Assembly (NCBI RefSeq): GCF_022647325.1
Contig: NZ_CP071405.1
Coordinates: 744,001 to 808,000, forward strand
Source of the DNA: Pantoea deleyi
Lineage (GTDB): Bacteria > Pseudomonadota > Gammaproteobacteria > Enterobacterales > Enterobacteriaceae
Direction of reading: 5' to 3'
Length of the DNA stretch: 64,000 bases
Shown here: piece after piece, positions 26,940 through 37,164 of the stretch
Layout: each line of letters begins with the position of its first letter
Position numbering within the stretch: position 1 is the stretch's first letter
Made by a program: the position numbers and the translations under genes
Notes under the pieces: model-generated
The model's database searches: none
Told to the model about the DNA's origin: nothing
The model's input: only the letters and a program-made list of their open reading frames with translations

Positions 26940-27083
26940 TCTGTTCTTTACCTTAAATATGGTTTGAGTACGACTGCATAGCGCCAGGGAGGGTTTCTGG
27001 CCTGACGCCCCTTCAGGCAAAGCCGCGAGCAGTGAGGAAGTATCAGCACAGCAGGCTGACACCGCCTGGATCGTAACCTGTTT

Positions 27084-27107
27084 AGATGGAAAACCATCTG
27101 GACGGCT
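27084..27107. promoter_or_regulatory. Possible tandem MetJ boxes upstream of metK
   Basis: Three adjoining 8-mers, AGATGGAA, AACCATCT and GGACGGCT, match the met box AGACGTCT at roughly 4, 5 and 6 of 8 positions. MetJ binds such tandem weak boxes, and metK is a MetJ target in E. coli. The site is about 150 bp before the metK start. The match is moderate, so the call is tentative. Confidence 0.42.
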
Positions 27108-27220
27108 ATTTTAGGATAGAGGATAAACCAATTGCCAGCCCTTTTTCTGTTTCTGCTCTCGCCCTGCCACTGTTATCGGCATAATTTACTGAGGCTACAC
27201 ACAATTCCCCGATAATCTTT

Positions 27221-27249
27221 TTGCATTTCCGCCCGGTAAACTGTATAAA
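27221..27249 (+). promoter_or_regulatory. Sigma-70 promoter for the speA leader
   Basis: TTGCAT (27221-27226), a 17-bp spacer and TATAAA (27244-27249) form a good sigma-70 promoter. Transcription from about 27256 would give speA a 5' leader of roughly 520 nt containing the 43-codon ORF and several hairpins. Inferred from sequence only. Confidence 0.65.
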
Positions 27250-27254
27250 ACGCC

Positions 27255-27323
27255 GCTGCTTTTACTAGCAGCAGCAAGGATGACGCTCCAGTCTGCGTCG
27301 CGCCTGTCAGACCCGGGTCTGAC
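27255..27323 (+). other. Hairpins at the 5' end of the predicted speA leader
   Basis: GCTGCT (27255-27260) pairs with AGCAGC (27267-27272). Further on, 27306-27323 is a perfect 18-bp palindrome GTCAGACCCGGGTCTGAC. Both fall between the predicted transcription start and the leader ORF and may be regulatory RNA structures. Confidence 0.45.
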
Positions 27324-27378
27324 TTTCACCCTGGTTGTTCTCCATGTGTCCCTGGCATATGCGGAGGTGATTCAAGTA

Positions 27379-27510
27379 ATGAACCACGCGTTTTCATCTT
27401 TCGGTTCTCTGCGCTGCGCTGCTGCGCTGGCTCTCTCCTGCTTCCCATCTGTTTCTCCCTGCCGATACGCTGTCCGGTGCGGTAATTTTACCGACACAGG
27501 CACCGGCTAA
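27379..27510 (+). CDS. Candidate leader ORF upstream of speA (43 aa)
   Basis: A 43-codon ORF starting ATGAACCACG. Its ribosome binding site is GGAGGTGA (27363-27370), an almost complete match to the 16S anti-Shine-Dalgarno, eight bases from the ATG. The peptide is rich in Ser, Ala, Cys and Arg and resembles nothing I know. E. coli has the small gene yqgB before speA, but I cannot align the two convincingly. It lies inside the long leader implied by the promoter at 27221-27249, 267 nt before speA. The strong ribosome binding site is the main argument for translation; a regulatory rather than structural role is inferred from position. A longer frame from 27280 lacks a ribosome binding site. Confidence 0.5.
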   Translation: MNHAFSSFGSLRCAAALALSCFPSVSPCRYAVRCGNFTDTGTG

Positions 27511-27776
27511 TCTTTACCTCTGTTCTTAGGGTTTTTCTTCTCTGCGGCTGCGCAGCGGAACGACGCCGGTTATCTCTGGTCTATACCGAGGGTTAAATGT
27601 TTTCTGTTTAAACCGGGATGGTCAGGGTGTTTTACACTTAACGCTGAGGCGTGAATCGCGCTGGCGATAATGTCAGGTGAACAGGACATTGCATTTAATG
27701 TGGCGACAGGTTTTCAGATTAGCGGCCATACAGCCGGCTAACAGTTTTATCTTTCAACGGAAAATTGAGGTTCGCG
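27511..27776 (+). other. Remainder of the speA leader
   Basis: 266 bp with no gene. A near-palindrome around GGCTGCGCAGCGG (about 27546-27560) follows a T-rich stretch. GATAAT (27666-27671) could be a second -10 element but lacks a well-placed -35. Confidence 0.35.
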
Positions 27777-29753
27777 ATGTCTGACGACATGAAGAATATC
27801 AAAGGTTCGTCAGCTGGCGAACAGGGTACACTCCGCTCCATGCAGGAGGTTGCAATGAACGATCAGGATGCGAGCAAAATGTTGCGCACGTACAACATTG
27901 CCTGGTGGGGCAACAACTATTACGACGTGAACGAACTGGGCCATATCAGCGTCTGCCCGGATCCGGACCGTCCTGAGGTGCGCGTCGATTTAGCCCGACT
28001 GGTTAAAGAGCGCGAAGCCCAGGGCCAGCGTCTGCCTGCGCTGTTCTGCTTCCCGCAGATCCTGCAGCACCGTCTGCGCTCCATCAACGCCGCCTTTAAA
28101 CGTGCGCGTGAATCTTACGGCTACACCGGCGACTACTTCCTGGTTTATCCGATCAAGGTTAACCAGCACAAGCGCGTGATCGAGTCGCTGATCCACAGCG
28201 GTGAGCCGCTGGGACTGGAAGCCGGCTCGAAGGCAGAGCTGATGGCGGTGCTGGCCCACGCGGGTCAGACCCGCTCGGTGATCGTCTGTAACGGCTACAA
28301 AGACCGCGAATATATTCGTCTGGCGCTGATTGGCGAAAAGATGGGCCACAAGGTCTATCTGGTGCTGGAGAAAATGACCGAAGTGCGACTGGTACTGGAA
28401 GAGGCCGAGCGTCTGAACGTGGTGCCGCGCCTGGGTATCCGTGCGCGTCTGGCGTCGCAGGGCTCCGGCAAATGGCAGTCAAGCGGCGGCGAAAAATCGA
28501 AGTTCGGCCTGTCGGCTACTCAGGTGCTGAAACTGGTAGAGATCATGCGCGAAGCGGGTCGCATCGACAGCCTGCAGCTGCTGCATTTCCATCTGGGATC
28601 GCAGATGGCCAACATCCGCGATATCGCCACCGGCGTACGTGAGTCGGCGCGCTTCTATGTGGAGCTGGCGAAGCTGGGCGTCAACATCAAATGCTTCGAC
28701 GTTGGCGGCGGTCTGGGCGTCGATTACGAGGGCACGCGCTCGCAGTCTGACTGCTCGGTCAACTATGGCCTGAATGAGTACGCGAACAACGTGATCTGGG
28801 CGATCGGTGCTGCCTGTGATGAGCATGGTCTGGAACATCCGACGGTCATCACCGAGTCGGGCCGTGCCGTAACCGCACACCATACCGTGCTGGTCTCGAA
28901 CATTATCGGCGTAGAGCGTAACGAGTTCAGCGAACCCGAAACGCCGGACCCGGATGCGCCGCGTCCGATTCTCAGCATGTGGGAAACCTGGCAGGAGATG
29001 CACGAGCCGGATACCCGCCGTTCGCTGCGTGAATGGCTGCATGACAGCCAGATGGACCTGTTTGATATCCACACCGGCTACTCGTCCGGCACCTACGACC
29101 TCAAACAGCGTTCATGGGCGGAGCAGCTCTACCTGAGCATCTGCCATTACATCCAGCAGCATCTCGATCCGAGCAACCGTGCGCACCGTCCGATCATCGA
29201 CGAACTGCAGGAGCGGATGGCGGATAAGATCTACGTGAACTTCTCGCTGTTCCAGTCGATGCCGGACGCATGGGGTATCGACCAGCTCTTCCCGGTGCTG
29301 CCGCTGGAAGGGCTGAACAAAAAGCCGGAGCGTCGTGCCGTGCTGCTCGACATCACCTGTGACTCCGATGGCACCATCGACCACTACGTCGATGGCGACG
29401 GTATCGCGACCACGCTGCCGATGCCGGAATATGACCTGGATAACCCGCCGATGCTGGGCTTCTTTATGGTCGGTGCCTATCAGGAGATCCTGGGCAACAT
29501 GCACAACCTGTTCGGCGATACCGAAGCGGTGGATGTCTACGCGCGCGAGAACGGCGAAGTGGAAGTGCAGCTCTCCGACGAAGGGGACACGGTGGCAGAC
29601 ATGCTGCGCTACGTGCAGCTTGATCCCAACGAGCTGATGACGCTGTTCCGTAATCAGGTGCAGACGTCCGATATCGACGACGAGCTGCGGGCGCAGTTCC
29701 TCGAAGAGTTCGAGAGCGGCCTCTACGGATACACCTATTTAGAAGATGAGTAA
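27777..29753 (+). CDS. speA: Biosynthetic arginine decarboxylase
   Basis: Decarboxylates L-arginine to agmatine, the first step of the ADC route to putrescine. The 658 residues match the alanine-racemase-fold (type III) PLP enzyme: N-terminal [24 protein letters not shown] lysine in [68 protein letters not shown], and C-terminal [15 protein letters not shown]. The ATG at 27777 (MSDDMKN) has TGAGG six bases before it and agrees with E. coli; the TTG at 27765 is not supported. A strong terminator separates it from speB. Confidence 0.97.
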   Translation: MSDDMKNIKGSSAGEQGTLRSMQEVAMNDQDASKMLRTYNIAWWGNNYYDVNELGHISVCPDPDRPEVRVDLARLVKEREAQGQRLPALFCFPQILQHRLRSINAAFKRARESYGYTGDYFLVYPIKVNQHKRVIESLIHSGEPLGLEAGSKAELMAVLAHAGQTRSVIVCNGYKDREYIRLALIGEKMGHKVYLVLEKMTEVRLVLEEAERLNVVPRLGIRARLASQGSGKWQSSGGEKSKFGLSATQVLKLVEIMREAGRIDSLQLLHFHLGSQMANIRDIATGVRESARFYVELAKLGVNIKCFDVGGGLGVDYEGTRSQSDCSVNYGLNEYANNVIWAIGAACDEHGLEHPTVITESGRAVTAHHTVLVSNIIGVERNEFSEPETPDPDAPRPILSMWETWQEMHEPDTRRSLREWLHDSQMDLFDIHTGYSSGTYDLKQRSWAEQLYLSICHYIQQHLDPSNRAHRPIIDELQERMADKIYVNFSLFQSMPDAWGIDQLFPVLPLEGLNKKPERRAVLLDITCDSDGTIDHYVDGDGIATTLPMPEYDLDNPPMLGFFMVGAYQEILGNMHNLFGDTEAVDVYARENGEVEVQLSDEGDTVADMLRYVQLDPNELMTLFRNQVQTSDIDDELRAQFLEEFESGLYGYTYLEDE

Positions 29754-29820
29754 CCGACGCGGGCAGGCGGCGATCGCATATTGCAGTTGTCGTTCACTAT
29801 GTCGATAATCTGACACACTC

Positions 29821-29864
29821 AATCCCTTCCTCGTCGGGCCTAACGACGCGGAGGGGATTTTTTT
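29821..29864 (+). terminator. Rho-independent terminator between speA and speB
   Basis: AATCCC..CCTCGTCG pairs with CGACG.GGAGGGGATT around a GGCCTAA loop and is followed by a run of Ts (29858-29864). It implies that speB is at least partly transcribed independently or by read-through. Confidence 0.9.
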
Positions 29865-29923
29865 CATCTCAACCTTCATGGCTTGCGGGCCTGGCCCGAC
29901 TCATGCACATAGAGAGAGCAATT

Positions 29924-30844
29924 ATGTACAACACGCTTGGCAATCAGTACGACAACTCCCTGGTCTCTAACGCCTTCGGCTTTATGCGTTTCCCGCTGAA
30001 CTTCCAGCCTTATGACAGCGACGCCGAATGGGTGATCACCGGCGTTCCTTTTGATGCCGCCACCTCAGGTCGTCCGGGCAGCCGCCTGGGGCCGGGTGCG
30101 ATCCGTCAGATCTCCACCAACCTGGCGTGGGAAGGCTGCCGCTGGCCGTGGGATTTCGATCTGCGTCAGCGTCTGAACGTCGTCGACTGCGGCGATCTGG
30201 TTTACGCCTTCGGTGATTCGCAGGATCTCTCCGACAAGTTACAGGCCCATGCGGAAAAACTGCTGGCGAATGGCAAACGCATGATGACCTTCGGCGGTGA
30301 CCACTACGTTACGCTGCCGCTGCTGCGCGCACATGCGAAACATTTCGGCAAGATGGCGCTGGTACACTTCGATGCGCACACCGACACCTACTCCAATGGC
30401 CCGACGTTCGACCACGGCACCATGTTCTTTACCGCGCCGAAAGAGGGGCTGATCGATCCACAGCACTCCGTGCAGATCGGTATCCGCACCGAATTCGACA
30501 GGAGCCTGGGCTTCAACGTGCTGGACGCGGCGCAGGTCAATGACCGCAGCGTTGACGATATCCTGGCCGAAGTAAAACGCACCGTTGGCGACCTGCCGGT
30601 CTACCTGACCTTCGACATCGACTGCCTGGATCCGGCCCATGCGCCTGGCACCGGCACGCCGGTCATCGGCGGTCTCACCACCGACAAGGCGACCAAGCTG
30701 ATCCGTGGCCTGCAGGGAATGAACATTGTGGGTATGGATCTGGTCGAAGTCGCACCGGGCTATGACCACGCCGATCTGACCGCGCTGGCGGCGGCCACGC
30801 TGGCGCTGGATATGCTGCATGTTCAGGCTGTGAACAAAAGCTAA
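29924..30844 (+). CDS. speB: Agmatinase (agmatine ureohydrolase)
   Basis: Hydrolyses agmatine to putrescine and urea, completing the arginine route begun by SpeA. The 306 residues belong to the ureohydrolase family with its binuclear manganese motifs: [22 protein letters not shown] and [35 protein letters not shown] is near the end. The ATG at 29924 is preceded by AGAGAG and gives the E. coli-like start [17 protein letters not shown]; a reading from 29903 is less likely. It lies 170 bp after speA behind a terminator. Confidence 0.97.
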   Translation: MYNTLGNQYDNSLVSNAFGFMRFPLNFQPYDSDAEWVITGVPFDAATSGRPGSRLGPGAIRQISTNLAWEGCRWPWDFDLRQRLNVVDCGDLVYAFGDSQDLSDKLQAHAEKLLANGKRMMTFGGDHYVTLPLLRAHAKHFGKMALVHFDAHTDTYSNGPTFDHGTMFFTAPKEGLIDPQHSVQIGIRTEFDRSLGFNVLDAAQVNDRSVDDILAEVKRTVGDLPVYLTFDIDCLDPAHAPGTGTPVIGGLTTDKATKLIRGLQGMNIVGMDLVEVAPGYDHADLTALAAATLALDMLHVQAVNKS

Positions 30845-30860
30845 TCCCCGCGCTATCCCA

Positions 30861-30889
30861 CGCCTGCCGGATGCGTCCGGCAGGCGTTT
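30861..30889 (+). terminator. Hairpin downstream of speB
   Basis: CGCCTGCCGGA pairs perfectly with TCCGGCAGGCG around TGCG, followed by TTTA. It is a likely terminator. The arm GCCGGATGCG also resembles the enterobacterial REP sequence, which could be its origin. Confidence 0.7.
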
Positions 30890-31022
30890 ACATCTGCTTT
30901 TCTCTCTCTGCGGCGACGCCTCGCCCGCCCCCTTTCTGCCAGCCACATCAGCCCGTGGTCCGGGCGCGATCCCGCATCAGCAACTAAACTGAGTGATACC
31001 CATTCTCAACGTGGAGGCAATC

Positions 31023-31433
31023 ATGGGCTTTCTTGATGACCTGGCGGGTTCCCTGCAGAACCACCAGAGTGACGGGCATCTGCCGGGGCAGCTTCAGGCC
31101 GTCTGGCACTGGGTGCAGGAGCAGGGCGGTGTCGAGGTGTTGCTGCAAAAATTCCAGCAGGGCGGACTGGGCCAGCTCTTCAGCTCGTGGATTGGCACCG
31201 GCGCAAATCAGCCGCTGGCGCACAGCGATATCCACTCGGCGTTTGGTCAGGCTGAACTGCAGTCGCTGGCGGAGAAGCTGGGCACGGATGTGCAGGGAGC
31301 CACAGGGGCGCTGGCGGCGATCCTGCCGCAGCTGATTGACCGGATGTCGCCGCAGGGGCAGATGGACGAGGCTTCACTGCACGAGAACAAACTCGATCTG
31401 GGCTCGATGGTAAATCAGATATTCCACCGCTAG
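31023..31433 (+). CDS. YidB family protein (DUF937)
   Basis: A 136-residue protein of the DUF937/YidB family, function unknown. It begins MGFLDDLAGSLQN and contains the family's Gly/Gln-rich pattern (GGVEVLLQKFQQGGLGQLFSSWIG), the IHSAFGQAELQSLAEKLG segment, LAAILPQLIDRMSPQG, and a C-terminal GSMVNQIF. The ATG at 31023 has GGAGG seven bases upstream; the frame extends to 30993 without support. It is convergent with loiP. There is no signal peptide and no membrane segment. Confidence 0.85.
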   Translation: MGFLDDLAGSLQNHQSDGHLPGQLQAVWHWVQEQGGVEVLLQKFQQGGLGQLFSSWIGTGANQPLAHSDIHSAFGQAELQSLAEKLGTDVQGATGALAAILPQLIDRMSPQGQMDEASLHENKLDLGSMVNQIFHR

Positions 31434-31485
31434 CCCGCTGAACCGCGTGACAGGCGCATCCCTTCCGATGCGCCCGCCCTGGGCG

Positions 31486-32241
31486 TTACTTCGCGTCCGC
31501 CGCTATGCGCTCACGAATATGCTCCGCACGCGCTTCAGAGGCCGGGTGCGAATCAAACATGGAACTCTGGCGACCCTGTTCCAGTTTCGCCAGCTTCTCG
31601 AAGCTGGTCACCAGACCCATCGGATTGATGTTGCGCTTCTTCATCAGATCGTAGGAGTAGTCATCCGCCTGCGACTCCTGGGTCTGCGAGAACTGGGCGT
31701 TCACCAGTTTTTCACCCATTTCGCCCAGCTGTGACTGCGACAGGGAGCCGATCACACCGCCCACCGACGCGGCGGCCGTGCGGGCTGCGGTCGTGGCGTA
31801 CGCCAGCTGCATCGCCTTGCGCGTATGGCCCAGTGCGACGTGGCCCATCTCATGGCCCAGCACGCCTTCCACTTCGTTGTCGGTCATCATATCCATCAGG
31901 CCGCTGTAAACGCGGATACAGCCGTTTGCCATCGCCCAGGCGTTCACATCTTTGGTCTGATAGACCTTGTAGTTGGCCGGCACGCCATTGATGTTATCGC
32001 CCAGCGCGGCCGCGATCTTGTTCAGACGCTGCTGATAGTCGCTGTTTGCCGGGGCAATCTGATTATCCTTGTCCATCTGCTCACAGGATTGATCGCTCAG
32101 CTGTTTTACCTGCGCGTCACTTAGGGTATACGCCTGAAACGCCTGCGCGCCCGACTGCATCAGCCCGTTATTGTCTAAACCCTGACAACCGCTGAGCAGC
32201 GTTGCCAGCCCCAGCGCACATACCGTTTTCTGGATTTTCAT
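31486..32241 (-). CDS. loiP: M48-family metalloprotease LoiP (YggG), lipoprotein
   Basis: A zinc metalloprotease reported as an outer-membrane lipoprotein protease in E. coli, linked to low osmolarity and heat. The 251 residues begin with a lipoprotein signal (TLLSGC, acylated Cys19). The catalytic motif HExxH is GHEMGHVALGH near residue 130, and the third-ligand region is SQADDYSYDLM. The tail MFDSHPASEARAEHI is typical of M48. It is transcribed away from tktA across a 271-bp gap. Confidence 0.94.
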   Translation of the reverse strand: MKIQKTVCALGLATLLSGCQGLDNNGLMQSGAQAFQAYTLSDAQVKQLSDQSCEQMDKDNQIAPANSDYQQRLNKIAAALGDNINGVPANYKVYQTKDVNAWAMANGCIRVYSGLMDMMTDNEVEGVLGHEMGHVALGHTRKAMQLAYATTAARTAAASVGGVIGSLSQSQLGEMGEKLVNAQFSQTQESQADDYSYDLMKKRNINPMGLVTSFEKLAKLEQGRQSSMFDSHPASEARAEHIRERIAADAK

Positions 32242-32512
32242 GCTCTATCCCGTTCTTAACAAGGTAAGAAAAACAAACACCTGAAACTCAGTCAGGTGAA
32301 TAAACTTTTTGGTTATAGCGTGCCCGTCCGCACTTTGCTAGCAGAGTTGGCTGGAAAAGCCAGACGAAGCGGCTGCATTTAGCGTTTTACAGCATGTACT
32401 TTTGCCCCGATTTTCATGTACATTGATGGGCAACTTTTTCCTTGTTTTGCCCGCTAACTCATTAATAACAATAAGTTAAGGTGCGAAGCATTAATCCGAC
32501 CTGGAGTAGAAA

Positions 32513-34507
32513 ATGCCCTCTCGTAAAGAGCTTGCCAACGCCATTCGCGCGTTAAGTATGGATGCAGTACAGAAAGCAAAATCGGGACATCCGGGTGCCC
32601 CAATGGGTATGGCGGACATCGCTGAAGTCCTCTGGCGTGGCTATCTGAACCACAACCCAACGAACCCACTGTGGGCTGACCGCGACCGTTTCGTGCTCTC
32701 TAACGGTCACGGATCAATGCTGATCTATAGCCTGCTGCACCTGACCGGCTACGATCTGCCGATGAGCGAGCTGGAGAACTTCCGCCAGCTGCACTCAAAA
32801 ACTCCAGGTCACCCGGAATATGGCTATACCGTGGGGGTAGAAACCACCACCGGTCCGCTGGGGCAGGGCATTGCAAACGCCGTCGGCTTCGCGATTGCGG
32901 AGCGCACGCTGGCAGCCCAGTTCAACCGTCCGGGTCATGATATCGTAGACCACAACACCTATGTCTTCATGGGTGACGGCTGCATGATGGAAGGTATCTC
33001 TCACGAAGTCTGCTCACTGGCGGGAACGCTGAAGCTGGGCAAGCTGGTGGCCTTCTATGATGACAACGGCATCTCTATCGACGGTCACATTGATGGCTGG
33101 TTCACCGACGACACCGCGAAGCGCTTCGAAGCGTATGGCTGGCATGTGATCCGCGGCATCGATGGTCACGATGCCGGGGCGATTGCTAAGGCGATCGACG
33201 AAGCGAAAAGCGTCAGTGACAAACCTTCACTGCTGATGTGCAAAACCGTGATCGGCTTCGGCTCACCGAACAAAGCGGGCACCCACGATTCACACGGCGC
33301 ACCGCTGGGTGATGACGAAGTGGCACTGACCCGCAAACAGCTGGGCTGGAACCACGCACCGTTCGAGATCCCTTCTGACATCTACGCAGAGTGGGACGCG
33401 AAAGAAGCGGGCCAGGCGAAAGAGTCTGCCTGGAATGAGAAATTCGCTGCCTATGCGCAGGCGCATCCGGAGCTGGCGGCTGAGTTCAAACGTCGCGTCA
33501 GCAACGAACTGCCGGCGAACTGGCAGGAAGAGTCACAGAAATTTGTTGAGCAGCTGCAGGCTAACCCGGCGAAGATCGCCAGCCGTAAAGCCTCTCAGAA
33601 CGCCATCGAAGCCTTTGGTAAAATTCTGCCAGAGTACCTGGGTGGCTCAGCCGATCTGGCACCAAGCAACCTGACCATCTGGTCCGGCTCTAAGCCGATC
33701 AATGAAGATGCGGCCGGTAACTACATCCATTACGGCGTGCGCGAGTTCGGTATGACCGCCATCGCCAATGGCCTGGCGCTGCACGGCGGCTTCCTGCCTT
33801 ACACCGCAACCTTCCTGATGTTTGTGGAGTATGCGCGTAACGCCGCGCGTATGGCGGCCCTGATGAAGATCCGTCAGATCATGGTCTACACCCATGACTC
33901 TATCGGTCTGGGCGAAGATGGCCCGACGCACCAGCCGGTTGAGCAGATGGCGAGCCTGCGCACCACGCCAAACATGAGCCTGTGGCGTCCATGCGACCAG
34001 GTAGAATCTGCCGTGGCGTGGAAATATGCCATTGAGCGTAAAGATGGCCCGACGGCGCTGATCTTCTCCCGTCAGAACCTGGCGCAGCAGGAACGTGATG
34101 CGGCACAGCTGGCTAACGTCGCGCGCGGCGGTTACGTGCTGAAAACGTGCGAAGGTACGCCGGAGCTGATCCTGATCGCCACCGGTTCCGAAGTGGAACT
34201 GGCGGTAGGCGCCTGGGACAAACTGACCAGCGAAGGCCGCAAAGTGCGCGTGGTCTCCATGCCATCGACCGATGCTTTCGACAAGCAGAGCGAGGAGTAC
34301 CGTGAATCTGTGCTGCCGAAAGCGGTCAGCGCACGCGTCGCTATCGAAGCGGGTATCGCAGATTACTGGTTCAAATACACCGGCCTGAACGGCGCGATCG
34401 TAGGCATGACCAGCTTCGGTGAATCGGCTCCTGCGGATCAGCTGTTTGAACTGTTTGGCTTTACCGTCGACAACGTGGTCGCGAAAGCGAAGGCGCTGCT
34501 GGCGTAA
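32513..34507 (+). CDS. tktA: Transketolase
   Basis: A thiamine-diphosphate enzyme of the non-oxidative pentose phosphate pathway that moves two-carbon ketol units, giving erythrose-4-phosphate among other products. The 664 residues show the N-terminal [20 protein letters not shown], the ThDP/Mg motif [20 protein letters not shown], and the central pyrimidine domain with [20 protein letters not shown]-terminal domain follows. The tktA assignment over tktB rests on position before epd-pgk-fbaA. GGAG lies eight bases before the ATG. Confidence 0.97.
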   Translation: MPSRKELANAIRALSMDAVQKAKSGHPGAPMGMADIAEVLWRGYLNHNPTNPLWADRDRFVLSNGHGSMLIYSLLHLTGYDLPMSELENFRQLHSKTPGHPEYGYTVGVETTTGPLGQGIANAVGFAIAERTLAAQFNRPGHDIVDHNTYVFMGDGCMMEGISHEVCSLAGTLKLGKLVAFYDDNGISIDGHIDGWFTDDTAKRFEAYGWHVIRGIDGHDAGAIAKAIDEAKSVSDKPSLLMCKTVIGFGSPNKAGTHDSHGAPLGDDEVALTRKQLGWNHAPFEIPSDIYAEWDAKEAGQAKESAWNEKFAAYAQAHPELAAEFKRRVSNELPANWQEESQKFVEQLQANPAKIASRKASQNAIEAFGKILPEYLGGSADLAPSNLTIWSGSKPINEDAAGNYIHYGVREFGMTAIANGLALHGGFLPYTATFLMFVEYARNAARMAALMKIRQIMVYTHDSIGLGEDGPTHQPVEQMASLRTTPNMSLWRPCDQVESAVAWKYAIERKDGPTALIFSRQNLAQQERDAAQLANVARGGYVLKTCEGTPELILIATGSEVELAVGAWDKLTSEGRKVRVVSMPSTDAFDKQSEEYRESVLPKAVSARVAIEAGIADYWFKYTGLNGAIVGMTSFGESAPADQLFELFGFTVDNVVAKAKALLA

Positions 34508-34514
34508 AAAAACA

Positions 34515-34540
34515 GCCAGGCGGGTCTGCACCCGTCTGGC
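34515..34540 (+). terminator. Hairpin after tktA
   Basis: GCCAGGCGGGT pairs with ACCCGTCTGGC around a 4-base loop (one G-T pair), starting eight bases after the tktA stop. The following CGTAAAAC has no T-run, so it may be a weak or partial terminator. Confidence 0.6.
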
Positions 34541-34824
34541 CGTAAAACCGGGGGGACGATATTTTCGTCCCTTGTTCCTCTTTTATTCCTGCAGTAATAA
34601 CTGATTTTTGCCCGTTTTTGTGATGCAGATCCAAATTTACGCAGGCAGATTGATCACAGTCATTCCCGTTATTCCTTCCTTCTATTATTGTAGCTGAACC
34701 GTTTCAGTCGCCGGGCAGATCGCCCTGGTTTCGGACAATGCCGGGTAAGAATCTCCTGTACAAAATGCAGTGAAACGCTCAGGCTAACGGCACGTTTTTT
34801 TCAGTCTGACGTGGCAGGAGAGAA
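34541..34824 (+). promoter_or_regulatory. epd control region
   Basis: 284 bp without a gene. TGTGA-N6-TCCAA at 34619-34634 is a half-conserved CRP-like site. The epd-pgk-fbaA region is CRP-influenced in E. coli, so the match is suggestive but weak. No clear sigma-70 pair was picked out. Confidence 0.35.
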
Positions 34825-35844
34825 ATGACGGTACGGGTAGCGATAAATGGTTTTGGCCGGATTGGACGCAACGTCCTGCGCGCGCTCTATGAAACGGGCC
34901 GGCGGGCGGAAATCACCGTGGTCGCCATCAACGAGCTGGCAGAGGCCACCGGTATGGCGCACCTGCTGAAGTATGATACCAGCCACGGCCGTTTTGCTTT
35001 CGATGTGCGCCAGGAGCGCGATGTGCTCTGTGTCGGGGGCGATACCCTGCGCATTCTGCACCGCGCCGCCATTGCCGATCTTCCCTGGCGCGAACTGGAT
35101 GTGGATGTAGTGCTGGACTGCACGGGCGTCTACGGCTCGCGCGCCGATGGCGAAGCGCATCTGCAGGCGGGCGCGAAGAAGGTGCTCTTCTCGCATCCCG
35201 GTGGCCATGACCTCGACGCCACCGTTGTGTATGGCGTGAATCAGCAGGATCTGACGGCCAGCGACCGCATCGTCTCCAACGCCTCCTGTACCACCAACTG
35301 CATTATTCCGGTGATCAAACTGCTGGATGACGCCTTTGGCATCGAGTCCGGCACCGTCACCACGATCCACTCCGCGATGCACGATCAGCAGGTGATCGAC
35401 GCTTATCACAGCGATCTGCGTCGTACCCGCGCCGCCAGTCAGTCGATCATTCCGGTCGATACGCGCCTTGCGGCCGGGATCACCCGCATTTTTCCGAAAT
35501 TCAACGATCGCTTTGAGGCGATTGCCGTACGCGTGCCGACCATTAACGTAACGGCTATCGATCTCAGCGTTTCTGTCCGCCAGGCCGTGAAGGCGTGCGA
35601 GGTGAACACCCTGCTGCAAAGCGCAGCAGAGGGGGCATTTCGTGGTATAGTTGACTATACGGAATTACCGTTAGTCTCAGTCGATTTTAACCATGATCCG
35701 CACAGTGCCATTGTGGATGGAACACAAACGCGGGTCAGTGGTCAACACCTTATCAAGACCCTGGTCTGGTGTGACAACGAATGGGGCTTCGCTAACCGGA
35801 TGCTCGACACAACGTTAGCGATGGCCGCAAGTGGTTTCAGGTAA
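34825..35844 (+). CDS. epd: D-erythrose-4-phosphate dehydrogenase
   Basis: NAD-dependent oxidation of erythrose-4-phosphate to 4-phosphoerythronate, the first step of pyridoxal phosphate synthesis. The 339 residues are a GAPDH homologue with [15 protein letters not shown] at the start, the active-site Cys155 in [34 protein letters not shown], and [15 protein letters not shown] at the end. Epd-specific wording ([16 protein letters not shown], and HSAMHDQ where GapA has HSYTG-type residues) distinguishes it from glycolytic GapA. It starts the epd-pgk-fbaA cluster. Confidence 0.96.
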   Translation: MTVRVAINGFGRIGRNVLRALYETGRRAEITVVAINELAEATGMAHLLKYDTSHGRFAFDVRQERDVLCVGGDTLRILHRAAIADLPWRELDVDVVLDCTGVYGSRADGEAHLQAGAKKVLFSHPGGHDLDATVVYGVNQQDLTASDRIVSNASCTTNCIIPVIKLLDDAFGIESGTVTTIHSAMHDQQVIDAYHSDLRRTRAASQSIIPVDTRLAAGITRIFPKFNDRFEAIAVRVPTINVTAIDLSVSVRQAVKACEVNTLLQSAAEGAFRGIVDYTELPLVSVDFNHDPHSAIVDGTQTRVSGQHLIKTLVWCDNEWGFANRMLDTTLAMAASGFR

Positions 35845-35895
35845 GACGCGGTTTGCGTCTGGCAAAACTTATGAGAATCAACGAGAGGATTCACC

Positions 35896-37059
35896 ATGTC
35901 TGTAATTAAGATGACCGATCTGGATCTGGCTGGTAAACGCGTGCTGATCCGTGCCGATCTGAACGTACCTGTTAAAGAAGGTAAAGTGACGTCTGATGCA
36001 CGTATCCGTGCTTCTCTGCCAACCATTGAAGCGGCGTTGAAACAGGGCGCGAAAGTAATGGTTACCTCTCACCTGGGTCGTCCGACCGAAGGTGAATACA
36101 ACGAAGAGTTCTCACTGCTGCCGGTAGTTAACTACCTGAAAGAGAAGCTGAACGGCACCACCGTGACGCTGGCTAAAGATTACCTCGATGGCGTTGAAGT
36201 GGGCGCTGGCGAGCTGGTGGTTCTGGAAAACGTTCGCTTCAACAAAGGCGAGAAGAAAGACGACGAAGCGCTGTCTAAAAAATATGCTGCCCTGTGTGAC
36301 GTGTTTGTGATGGATGCCTTTGGTACCGCGCACCGCGCACAAGCCTCTACCCACGGCGTCGGCAAATTTGCCCCTGTCGCCTGTGCAGGCCCGCTGCTCT
36401 CTGCTGAGCTGGAAGCGCTGGGTAAAGTGATGAGCAATCCTGAGCGTCCGCTGGTTGCGGTCGTCGGTGGCTCTAAAGTCTCTACAAAATTTGACGTGCT
36501 GCAGTCGCTGGTGAAAATCGCGGACACCGTGATCGTCGGTGGCGGCATCGCTAACACCTTCGTGGCTATCGACAACAAGGTCGGTAAATCACTCTATGAA
36601 CCCGACTTCGTTGAAGCGGCTAAAGGCCTGCGCGACCAGTATGGTATCCCGGTTCCGGTTGACTCACGCGTTGGCACGGAATTCTCTGAAACTGCCCCTT
36701 CAACCGTGAAAAAAGTTTCGGAAGTGGCGGATAACGAAGAGATTATGGACTTCGGTGATGAAACCGCACAGGCCATGGCAGCCATCCTGAAGGATGCCAA
36801 AACCATCCTGTGGAACGGCCCGGTAGGCGTGTTTGAGTTCCCTAATTTCCGTAAAGGCACCGAGATCGTGGCTAACGCCATTGCAGACAGCGACGCGTTC
36901 TCTGTGGCAGGCGGCGGCGATACCTTAGCGGCTATCGATCTGTTCGGCATCGAAGACAAAATTTCCTACATCTCGACCGGCGGCGGCGCATTCCTGGAGT
37001 TCGTGGAAGGCAAAAAACTGCCAGCCGTTGCCATGCTGGAAGAGCGTGCGAAGCAGTAA
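35896..37059 (+). CDS. pgk: Phosphoglycerate kinase
   Basis: Reversible transfer of phosphate from 1,3-bisphosphoglycerate to ADP in glycolysis. The 387 residues match the bacterial monomer: [24 protein letters not shown] near the start, [37 protein letters not shown], the [10 protein letters not shown] motif and the C-terminal [10 protein letters not shown] and [10 protein letters not shown]. The gene lies 51 bp after epd with GAGAGG before the ATG. Codon choice is visibly more biased than in neighbouring accessory genes, as usual for highly expressed glycolytic genes. Confidence 0.98.
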   Translation: MSVIKMTDLDLAGKRVLIRADLNVPVKEGKVTSDARIRASLPTIEAALKQGAKVMVTSHLGRPTEGEYNEEFSLLPVVNYLKEKLNGTTVTLAKDYLDGVEVGAGELVVLENVRFNKGEKKDDEALSKKYAALCDVFVMDAFGTAHRAQASTHGVGKFAPVACAGPLLSAELEALGKVMSNPERPLVAVVGGSKVSTKFDVLQSLVKIADTVIVGGGIANTFVAIDNKVGKSLYEPDFVEAAKGLRDQYGIPVPVDSRVGTEFSETAPSTVKKVSEVADNEEIMDFGDETAQAMAAILKDAKTILWNGPVGVFEFPNFRKGTEIVANAIADSDAFSVAGGGDTLAAIDLFGIEDKISYISTGGGAFLEFVEGKKLPAVAMLEERAKQ

Positions 37060-37164
37060 TCCTTTGGGGGCGATGTCTGACGGCATCGCCTGAAGTCTTG
37101 CCCGACTGGGCGTTTAAATCGACGTTCCTCAAGGGGAACAACGGTCACGAAACAGGACACAATC

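Noticed and set aside
27280..27378. N-terminal extension of the speA leader ORF to the ATG at 27280
   Set aside because: The AAGG directly abuts that ATG with no spacing, and it would run through the hairpin region; the GGAGGTGA before 27379 is far better.
30861..30886. REP/BIME element after speB
   Set aside because: The arm resembles a REP sequence but only one short symmetric unit is present; a terminator hairpin explains it equally well.
34619..34634. Firm CRP site for epd
   Set aside because: Only the left half-site TGTGA is good (TCCAA on the right), so it was kept only as a remark on the control region.
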